A stretch of 8,338 nucleotides of DNA from an uncultured Lachnospiraceae bacterium (GTDB lineage Bacteria > Bacillota > Clostridia > Lachnospirales > Lachnospiraceae): NCBI GenBank assembly GCA_947565255.1, contig CANOFI010000089.1, positions 1 to 8,338 on the forward strand, written 5' to 3'. Shown here piece by piece: positions 1-5,518 of the stretch. The notes beneath the pieces are model-generated. The model was not told where the DNA came from and did no database searches. It saw nothing but the letters and a program-made list of their open reading frames with translations. How positions within the stretch are numbered: position 1 is the first letter of the stretch; every line of letters starts with the position of its first letter. The translations under genes were made by a program, and so were the position numbers.

Positions 1-207
1 TCAGTCAACCTTATGAAAACTCACCGTCTGTTCTTTCATGGATATTTTCCCAACCCGATACCCGTAATCTGTCAATTCCTTTTTGTATTTCAGAAAAGAA
101 TGGTCGATGGCTATTCCCGCAATTTTCTGAATCTCCTCAAAGGTCAGCAAAAAAGACTGCTTTCCGGTTTTTTTTACGTATTCCCATAAAGCGTTATATT
201 TACTCAT
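1..207 (-). CDS. small protein of unknown function, 68 aa, downstream of an XRE regulator
   Basis: This is a short complete gene whose TGA stop is the first three bases of the window. The protein starts MSKYNALWEYV and continues with an LTFEEIQKIAG segment and a C-terminal KISMKEQTVSFHK strand. The pattern (KYxxLxxYL, then LTFxEIExIxG, then a polar strand) resembles a widespread family of tiny proteins, some annotated as DUF7662; this is recalled from memory and not verified. No function is known to me, and there is no membrane segment or signal peptide. I chose the ATG at 205-207 because AGGAA lies 7 bases upstream and the family-like part begins there. An ATG at 250-252 with GGAGAGG upstream would add 15 residues and overlap the regulator gene by 10 bp. 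It follows the regulator closely on the same strand, so the two are probably co-transcribed. Confidence 0.75.
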   Translation of the reverse strand: MSKYNALWEYVKKTGKQSFLLTFEEIQKIAGIAIDHSFLKYKKELTDYGYRVGKISMKEQTVSFHKVD

Positions 208-242
208 TGTCTTTTTCCTTTCTAATCTTCTTATTTTTTCAA

Positions 243-917
243 CTAAATCCATCCATCCTCTCCATGACGGGGAATTGTCATTTCTGGTAAATGCGCATCT
301 AAAACAACTTCTTTCATCAATTCAAAATAGATTTTTTGCAATTCATATTCTGATAGTCTGACCTCTCCATACTGTTCGTCATATGCGCATTGATAATCTA
401 AACACTGGGAAGCTAAAAGATGATTTTTCCGGTAGATATTTTCTGCATATTCTCGCAATCCGTTTATAAATCGAGGAAAACTATCTGCCATTAATAGATA
501 CCGTAATGTAGCCCTAATTTCCCTCAGTTGGTGCCTTCCAAATCTAATACGTTTCCCAGAAGCAATATCCTTTAACGCTTTTCCCGTATTTTCATCGATA
601 CCCAAACACTGACATGCTTTTTCCATTTCAAATGTCTCAAAATCGGTTTCTCCAGTTAAATAGCCAATTGTTACTCCAAAAAAATCAGCAATATTCAACA
701 TGTTCTCGTAAGATGGAAATCCTATTGCTTTAGCAGTTCCATTTTTTTGTGTGACATGACCTACCCGAAGCCAGCGACTCACATTGGCCTGTGTTCCTCC
801 ACCATATCTGCTTTTATATTCTTTCAGAAATGTTTTCTGTGTATAACCACGCTTTTTCATCAACTGGTTCAGTCTGCTGCACCAAATCCCGGCTTTGCGC
901 TCAAATATATCACTCAT
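243..917 (-). CDS. XRE/Cro-CI type helix-turn-helix transcriptional regulator, 224 aa
   Basis: The N-terminal third is a Cro/CI-like DNA-binding domain. Helix 1 covers about residues 12-24 (WCSRLNQLMKKRG), the first HTH helix starts at YTQKTFLKEY (25-34), and the recognition helix is about TQANVSRWL (42-50). The closing helices include YENMLNIADFFGVTIGYLTG (70-89), the usual end of this fold in Clostridia. Residues about 95-224 form a mostly helical C-terminal part that I do not recognise. It has no LexA/CI Ser-Lys peptidase motif that I can see, so RecA-driven self-cleavage is not indicated. The start is the ATG at 915-917; the only Shine-Dalgarno-like sequence, AAGAGG, sits about 12 bases upstream, which is longer than ideal. 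The gene is AT-rich compared with the oxidoreductase operon, in keeping with acquired DNA. Its likely targets are its own promoter and genes of a local element. Confidence 0.88.
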   Translation of the reverse strand: MSDIFERKAGIWCSRLNQLMKKRGYTQKTFLKEYKSRYGGGTQANVSRWLRVGHVTQKNGTAKAIGFPSYENMLNIADFFGVTIGYLTGETDFETFEMEKACQCLGIDENTGKALKDIASGKRIRFGRHQLREIRATLRYLLMADSFPRFINGLREYAENIYRKNHLLASQCLDYQCAYDEQYGEVRLSEYELQKIYFELMKEVVLDAHLPEMTIPRHGEDGWI

Positions 918-928
918 AATATATTTTA

Positions 929-986
929 ACCTCTTATTCTTTTACTTTACGTTATAAGTATATCGTTTATAATATTTACATTTTAT
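929..986 (-). promoter_or_regulatory. AT-rich promoter/operator region of the XRE regulator
   Basis: Upstream of the regulator lies a very AT-rich stretch with a near-direct repeat, CGTTATAA (950-957) and CGTTTATAA (964-972) on the plus strand, starts 14 bp apart (about one and a half helical turns). On the minus strand these read TTATAACG and TTATAAACG. Candidate -10 boxes on the minus strand are TATAAC (951-956) and TATACT (957-962). No good -35 matches: TGTAAA at 975-980 fits only 3 of 6 positions. The repeats overlap the -10 candidates, as expected of an autorepressor site, but this is inference from position alone. Confidence 0.35.
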
Positions 987-1000
987 ACCTTATCACGTAG

Positions 1001-1162
1001 AACAGGAACTGTCAAGAAGCTGCTTTTTTTGCTGAGAAAGATTCTGGAAAAAATTATGAAACAAAAGCCAGGCTGATTGAAGCAGCCACTGATATGTATA
1101 CCCCGGAGAAGCCGGATGCCATGGACAAAAACGCCTGTCACTGCCCACACCATACAGCATGA
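1001..1162 (+). pseudogene. possible C-terminal remnant of a lost gene (53 codons, no start)
   Basis: From just after a TAG at 998-1000 to a TGA at 1160-1162 the plus strand is open and reads like real protein. It contains CQEAAFFAEKDSGKNYETKA, then ARLIEAATDMYTPEKPDAMD, and ends ACHCPHHTA. It has an amphipathic helical section and a Cys/His-rich end (CHCPHH) that could bind metal. No start codon with a ribosome binding site precedes it, and its base composition is nearer to the operon on its right than to the AT-rich genes on its left. It may be the 3' end of a host gene cut off by insertion of the AT-rich segment. I do not recognise the parent family. The other non-coding bases between 918 and 1224 show no clear terminator for the rubrerythrin transcript. 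Chance openness over 53 codons cannot be excluded. Confidence 0.25.
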
Positions 1163-1224
1163 ACAGCAACAGGCATTCCATACAAAGCCAGAAACTTCCA
1201 AAACCTCGTACAACCTTCTACAGT

Positions 1225-1839
1225 CTATTCGCATGCTCCCCGGCACCCGGAATACGGCGCAAGCTCGAGCCGGATAAAGTATCCCTGGTCATGGTCACAC
1301 ACCGGACATTTCTTTGGCGCATTTTTTCCCTCATGGATATGTCCACAGTTTAAACACATCCAGCCGCACTCCACATCCGATACATACAGCTTCTTCTGCT
1401 CCAGCCACTCGGCAAACCGCCCGAAACGGTCGCCGTGAAACTTCTCAATCTCCGCAATCATGTGGAAAGACGCCGCTACCCTGTCAAAGCCCTCTTCCTT
1501 TGCCTTATCGCCGAAGTGCTTATACACATCGTCATGTTCTTCATATTCATTGTGCTGCGCCATACGCAGAAGCTTTGCCAAATCGTCTGTGATATCCACC
1601 GGATAGCCGGCATCCACATGGATGGTTTCCCCCGCCATTTCCTTCAGATGCCTGTAAAATATTTCCGCATGCTCCTTCTCCTGCTCCGCCGTAAAAAGAA
1701 ACACCTGCTGAATAACCTGCTCATTCTGCTTCTTTGCCTGCGCCGCCGCAAAGGTATAGCGGTTCCTCGCCTGACTTTCCCCGGCAAACGCCCGCATCAG
1801 ATTATCCTTTGTCTCACTGTTTTTAAAATCTACTGCCAT
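1225..1839 (-). CDS. rbr: rubrerythrin (ferritin-like diiron domain plus rubredoxin domain), 204 aa
   Basis: Rubrerythrins reduce hydrogen peroxide to water in the cytoplasm of anaerobes, with electrons from rubredoxin or a reductase. The diiron four-helix domain (about residues 8-147) shows all expected ligands: E21 in AGESQARNRY, E54 and H57 in EQEKEH, E98 and E101 in EYEEH, and E132 and H135 in EKFH. The C-terminal rubredoxin domain (about 157-190) has its iron cysteines in CLNC (162, 165) and CPVC (178, 181). The length is slightly above the usual 190-195 residues because of a tail with two further cysteines (C199, C203). The ATG at 1837-1839 has a perfect AGGAGG 8 bases upstream. It lies only 33 bp after the oxidoreductase alpha-beta gene on the same strand, so it is probably the last gene of that operon. 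Function is certain at family level; the electron donor is not known. Confidence 0.96.
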   Translation of the reverse strand: MAVDFKNSETKDNLMRAFAGESQARNRYTFAAAQAKKQNEQVIQQVFLFTAEQEKEHAEIFYRHLKEMAGETIHVDAGYPVDITDDLAKLLRMAQHNEYEEHDDVYKHFGDKAKEEGFDRVAASFHMIAEIEKFHGDRFGRFAEWLEQKKLYVSDVECGWMCLNCGHIHEGKNAPKKCPVCDHDQGYFIRLELAPYSGCRGACE

Positions 1840-1847
1840 TTTTACAA

Positions 1848-1853
1848 CCTCCT
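1848..1853 (-). promoter_or_regulatory. strong Shine-Dalgarno site of rubrerythrin
   Basis: AGGAGG on the minus strand, 8 bases before the ATG, in the short gap after the oxidoreductase gene. A full-consensus site suggests rubrerythrin is translated efficiently and independently of the upstream gene. No terminator is seen in the 33-bp gap. Confidence 0.8.
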
Positions 1854-1872
1854 GATATAATTTGATAAATAA

Positions 1873-4053
1873 TTACAGAAATTCATGCTCTGACTTTGCC
1901 AAAAGACGCGCAAAACGCCTGTCCACCTCCGCCTGGATTTCTTTTCTCAGCTCCTCATACTCGTCTTTTAACAAATGCTTTGTCCTTCCCATCATGCCAA
2001 GCCATTCACTGACAGGAATCTTTTTATTTGCCTCTTCGGGATTGTAAACCAGATTCGTTTTTCCATTCTCAACCTCATACAACGGAAAATAATTGCAGTT
2101 TACCGCGGCCTCGATGACGCTGCGCTCCTTGTCCGGCTTGTCATTCCAGTTCAGCGGACAGGCCGAAATCGCCTTTACATAGGCAGTCCCATATTCCTTG
2201 GCATACCCTGCGGCCTTAACGGCTCGTTTGATAAAATCTGCCGGATTCGACTCTGCCACAGTTGCCACATAAGGTACGCCGGCCGCCGCCATAAGCTGCG
2301 GCATGTCCTTATGAAAAAACGTCTTGCCATACTGGTCTTTCCCAACATGAGAAGTTGAGCTTCTCGCCCCTCTCGGGGTGGAGTAGGAAAGCTGATATCC
2401 CGTGTTCATATAACCGCCGTTGTCATATTCAAACAACAGCAGGCGATGCCCCCGAATGGCAGTTCCGAGCGCGGAGCCCATACCAATATCCATCCCGCCG
2501 TCGCCGCTCACCATAATAAACACAATGTCTCCCTCCGGAAACTCTCCCTTTTTCTGTTTATAATAAAACAGCTCTGCCAGTCCGCTTAATGTTGCCGCGC
2601 CATTCTGGAAAAGATTATGGACATACGGCACTTTGAAGCTTGTGCGCGGATACGGGGTCGTCACAATCATGCCACACCCGGTCTGAAACAAAAGCACCAC
2701 CGGATCCTCAATGCCGCGCAAAAGCAGCTTAAGATTGACCGGAATCCCGCACCCCGGACAGGCGCCATGTCCCGGGGCAAGACGCGATGGCATCTGCGCT
2801 GTCGCATTTAGGGTTTTTCTGCCCTCCAGCACCGTCCGCTCCCTTGTCAGCGGCTCAAACAGCGGCAGGGTCTCGCCGCCCTTCCCGGCCTCAATTCCAT
2901 AATAGCCAAGGTCAGGCTGCCCGGCCTTCTGTATCAGTTCGAACATACGTTCTGCATCCTCCACAGAAAAATCTGCTCCGCCAAGGCCATACACAATGTT
3001 GTATACCTCTGCACCGGCATGATATTTCTGCAGCGCTGCCCGAACCTCCAGCGAGAAATTGCCGCCGCCCCCGCCATAACTGTCCTGGCGGTCTGCCACA
3101 AGAATGCGCTTTGCATGGCGGCACACCTCATACAGCTCTTTCTCAGGAAACGGACGGATAACATGCAGCGTCACAGCGCCTGCTTTTACTCCCTGTTCTC
3201 TTAACCGGTCCACCGCCTCTAATGCCGTGTCATAAGAGGAGCCAAGGAGCACAAGCAAATATTCTGCATCCTCGCTGCAGTAACTGTCCCATGCCTGATA
3301 GGTTCTGTCAGAAAGGCTGCCATACTCCTCATACAGCTTTGGCAGTTCCAGCGCCGCCTGCTCCATTGCCTGATGCAGCTGATAGCGGTTATTAATCAAA
3401 TCCGGCTCATTCATATACGCCCCTACCGTAATCGGATGTTCAAAGTCAAAAAAGGGATAGGGTTCCTTTTTCTCCCCGATAAATTCCCGAACAACCGCAT
3501 CCTCTTCAAACCGGTAGCACCGCTTCTTCTGATGGCTGGTAAAAAAACCATCATAAGCCACAATTACCGGAAGACGCACCTGCTCCGCAAGACGCAGGGC
3601 AATGATATTAAAATCATAGACCTGCTGGACGCTGTGGGCATACAAAATAACCCAGCCGCAGTTCAATGCAAACATCAGATCACTGTGATCCCCCTTAATG
3701 GAAAGCGGACCGGAAACCGTCCGGCATACCACATTCATAACCATGGGATAGCGGGTTCCCGCCTGCACCGGAAGCTGTTCCAGGGCATAGAGCAGCCCGT
3801 TGGCGCTCGTTGCATTGAATACACGGCCTCCGCCCACAGATGCACCGTAGCAGATACCGGCCGCGCTGTGCTCTCCTTCTGCCGGAATCATGACCAGATC
3901 TGTCTGTCCCGCTGCCTTCATCGTATCTAACCCTTCCGCAATCTGCGTGGAAGGCGTAATCGGATAATATCCCATTACCTCATACCCAATCTGCCTGACT
4001 GCAAGCGCCGCAGCCTCATTTCCGCTGGCATATTCCATTACCTGGTTCGCCAT
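1873..4053 (-). CDS. 2-oxoacid:ferredoxin oxidoreductase, fused alpha-beta subunit, 726 aa
   Basis: This is the catalytic subunit of a pyruvate/2-oxoacid:ferredoxin oxidoreductase (2-oxoacid + CoA to acyl-CoA + CO2 + reduced ferredoxin). Numbering is from the ATG at 4051-4053. The alpha part (about 5-390) has YPITPST (30-36), the Glu of AEGEHSAAG that should activate TPP (E61), and CRTVSGPLSIKGDHSD around 110-125. A second Rossmann-like alpha domain follows at about 265-385. The beta part (about 415-726) has the TPP site GDGG (517-520) with N545 closing the motif. Its cluster cysteines are C432 and C435 (HGACPGCG), C460 (QTGCGM) and C632 (SACPLNW). In many relatives alpha and beta are separate genes or part of one long PFOR; here they are one chain. 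The ATG overlaps the previous stop as TGATG and has GGAGG 9 bases upstream; a GTG at 4054-4056 is an alternative. The substrate (pyruvate, 2-oxoisovalerate, 2-oxoglutarate or an arylpyruvate) cannot be settled by reading. Confidence 0.93.
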   Translation of the reverse strand: MANQVMEYASGNEAAALAVRQIGYEVMGYYPITPSTQIAEGLDTMKAAGQTDLVMIPAEGEHSAAGICYGASVGGGRVFNATSANGLLYALEQLPVQAGTRYPMVMNVVCRTVSGPLSIKGDHSDLMFALNCGWVILYAHSVQQVYDFNIIALRLAEQVRLPVIVAYDGFFTSHQKKRCYRFEEDAVVREFIGEKKEPYPFFDFEHPITVGAYMNEPDLINNRYQLHQAMEQAALELPKLYEEYGSLSDRTYQAWDSYCSEDAEYLLVLLGSSYDTALEAVDRLREQGVKAGAVTLHVIRPFPEKELYEVCRHAKRILVADRQDSYGGGGGNFSLEVRAALQKYHAGAEVYNIVYGLGGADFSVEDAERMFELIQKAGQPDLGYYGIEAGKGGETLPLFEPLTRERTVLEGRKTLNATAQMPSRLAPGHGACPGCGIPVNLKLLLRGIEDPVVLLFQTGCGMIVTTPYPRTSFKVPYVHNLFQNGAATLSGLAELFYYKQKKGEFPEGDIVFIMVSGDGGMDIGMGSALGTAIRGHRLLLFEYDNGGYMNTGYQLSYSTPRGARSSTSHVGKDQYGKTFFHKDMPQLMAAAGVPYVATVAESNPADFIKRAVKAAGYAKEYGTAYVKAISACPLNWNDKPDKERSVIEAAVNCNYFPLYEVENGKTNLVYNPEEANKKIPVSEWLGMMGRTKHLLKDEYEELRKEIQAEVDRRFARLLAKSEHEFL

Positions 4054-5156
4054 CACATTTCACCTCCGTTTATCCGTTTTTCCGTCAGGAAGGACTCTGA
4101 CGTCACATAGCCATTTGCCCCGGTTTTCTCATATCCGTCCGGCATGCGGATTAAATCCTGGTTCGGCATAAAATACGGTTTATCAGGATAATCCTTCTCC
4201 AGAGCCGGCACCAGCGCCTGTGTCGGACAAATCGCCACACACCGCAGACATCCTTTGCAGTGGTAATAATCCAGCCCTTTGTTGACCATCATCTCCTTAC
4301 CCTTATAGGTTCCTTTCTGAAACTGGAATACCATATCCGGGCAGGTAGAATCGCACATCGCGCAATTAATACATTTTTCCGGACGAAAAACAGGAATATA
4401 CCCCTGCCGGGAGGGAGATACGTCCGCCAGCACACTGTTTCCCGCCCATGGAATAATTCCGCCTGGCGGGGCTGTCTCATACCCCAGCTTCTGCATATCA
4501 CTGCTTTCCTTTTTTTTCATAGTATTCCTATCGGTATTATCAGCATTAGTCCGAAACGCCTCTCCAAGCTCCTCATACCCCCTGCGGATACCCTCCAGAT
4601 TGCCCGGCAGCGCATCCGGATATTTCCTGCCAAGCGTATCCCGGCAGATGCTTTCTAACTGTTCCAGCTGCACAAATCCCATCGCTTTTCCCACCGCGCC
4701 AAGCATGACAACATTAATGCGCGATTTACTCTCCATCGCAATGGCCTGCGCCGAAAGGCACAGCAGTTCCCCGCATGAAATGCCGTATTTTTCTGCAGCC
4801 TCCTCAGGGGACAGGTCTGTGTTGAGAATGATTTTCGTCTGCTCTGTACAGCCGCGCAAAACCTCCCCCTTTCCAAGCAGCGCCCCATGAAAAATTGCCA
4901 GTATATGAGGGCTGACCACGGGAGCATGCACGCGGATTTCCTTCGCCGCATCACAATACCGGATATACGCCTTTACCGGGGTTCCGGTCTTTTCTGAGCC
5001 GTAGCTTGAAAAGCTCGCACTGTTCAGTCCTAAGTAACGAAGTCCAAGTTCACCCAGCATTTTACCGCACAAATTCGCCCCCAGGCCGCCGATGCTCTCC
5101 AGCCTTATCTCATAATAGCCGCTTTCATCCACAAGCGGCAGCTTTACCTGCTCCAT
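4053..5156 (-). CDS. 2-oxoacid:ferredoxin oxidoreductase, fused gamma-delta subunit, 367 aa
   Basis: The N-terminal gamma domain (about residues 13-200) carries RLESIGGLGANLCGKML and the YGSEKTGTPVKAYIR segment typical of PorG-type subunits, which help form the CoA site. A charged linker (about 203-222, with MKKKESSD) joins it to a delta domain. That domain is a two-cluster ferredoxin with cysteines C262, C265, C268, C272 (CINCAMCDSTCP) and C300, C303, C306, C310 (CKGCLRCVAICP). All eight ligands for two [4Fe-4S] clusters are present, so it can pass electrons from the TPP site to external ferredoxin. I chose the ATG at 5154-5156 because AGGAGG precedes it by 6-7 bases; a longer reading to 5231 adds 25 residues with no family character. 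Its stop overlaps the start of the alpha-beta gene, which points to translational coupling and 1:1 subunit production. An internal ribosome binding site lies at the domain junction. Confidence 0.92.
   Translation of the reverse strand: MEQVKLPLVDESGYYEIRLESIGGLGANLCGKMLGELGLRYLGLNSASFSSYGSEKTGTPVKAYIRYCDAAKEIRVHAPVVSPHILAIFHGALLGKGEVLRGCTEQTKIILNTDLSPEEAAEKYGISCGELLCLSAQAIAMESKSRINVVMLGAVGKAMGFVQLEQLESICRDTLGRKYPDALPGNLEGIRRGYEELGEAFRTNADNTDRNTMKKKESSDMQKLGYETAPPGGIIPWAGNSVLADVSPSRQGYIPVFRPEKCINCAMCDSTCPDMVFQFQKGTYKGKEMMVNKGLDYYHCKGCLRCVAICPTQALVPALEKDYPDKPYFMPNQDLIRMPDGYEKTGANGYVTSESFLTEKRINGGEM
4494..4511 (-). promoter_or_regulatory. possible internal ribosome binding site and start at the gamma-delta junction
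   Basis: Inside the fusion gene, minus-strand AAGGAA (4506-4511) is followed 9 bases later by an in-frame ATG (4494-4496, codon 221, reading MQKLGYETAPPG). This falls in the linker between the two domains. Starting here would give a free delta ferredoxin subunit of about 147 residues. Just upstream is a run of eight A (4510-4517) after another ATG (codon 213). It may be a relic of separate genes or a functional second start; both are inference. Confidence 0.35.
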
Positions 5157-5518
5157 CAAATTCCTCCTTCCTGATTTGTGACCTGGCTGCCAATAAATGA
5201 GTGTGTTGCCACTTCCAGCCAAATCTGTCATTCATAGGATTTCCAAAAATTTAATAATTATGTAAAAATAGTACGGTCCTGAAGTATTTATATATACAGA
5301 AAAAACTTATACTTACAAAATGCGCAGCAGGGCACCTTCCCGCGCCGTAAAAATAAAAGTAATTTCCATATTCAAATTTCTAAATCAATTGACAGAATAC
5401 GCCAAAACAAGTTATAATACATGATATACGCTTCTGATTTTCCGGCATGGAAAGGGAAGCTGCTGCACGCCGTTCTCGCTGCGGTAACGGAACAATTATT
5501 GATGAGAGGAGATAAACT
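5157..5518. other. divergent intergenic region between the oxidoreductase operon and the two-component operon
   Basis: This 362-bp gap separates two divergent operons. Its left part holds the AGGAGG site of the gamma-delta gene. The central part (about 5240-5390) is AT-rich. On the minus strand a weak promoter candidate is TTGTAA (5313-5318) with TATATA (5289-5294), 18 bp apart, each 4 of 6. An inverted repeat, AAGTAT (5282-5287) and ATACTT (5309-5314), brackets it and could be an operator. The right part holds the clear plus-strand promoter and a roughly 94-base leader. I see no RNA gene, riboswitch or strong terminator hairpin. A 5-bp stem in the leader (CCGTT 5470-5474, AACGG 5486-5490) is too weak to interpret. 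Confidence 0.55.
5389..5418 (+). promoter_or_regulatory. consensus SigA-type promoter of the two-component operon
   Basis: TTGACA (5389-5394) and TATAAT (5413-5418) match the housekeeping consensus at all 12 positions, with an 18-bp spacer, one longer than optimal. Transcription should begin near 5425, leaving about 94 untranslated bases before the response regulator ATG. Both boxes being perfect suggests substantial basal expression. Confidence 0.85.

Noticed and set aside
1120..1172. Inverted repeat GCCTGT...ACAGGC as a terminator of the rubrerythrin transcript
   Set aside because: The arms are only 6 bp, about 30 bases apart, and no T-run follows on the minus strand.
1435..1860. 141-codon plus-strand ORF with Leu-rich stretches
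   Set aside because: It is wholly antisense to rubrerythrin, whose every ligand motif is intact; the Leu and Arg runs come from complementing its Glu/Lys/Gln codons.
2912..3164. Overlapping minus-strand ORFs in the two other frames
   Set aside because: They lie inside the alpha-beta oxidoreductase gene, which is intact across this stretch. Cys/Arg-rich shadow frames of GC-rich coding sequence.
5157..5231. 25-residue N-terminal extension of the gamma-delta subunit from an ATG at 5229-5231
   Set aside because: The extension has no family character, and a strong AGGAGG site sits just before the internal ATG at 5154-5156.
5251..5265. PerR-box-like sequence TTAATAATTATGTAA upstream of the oxidoreductase operon
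   Set aside because: Only 9 of 15 positions fit the 7-1-7 consensus, within an AT-rich stretch where such matches are expected by chance.
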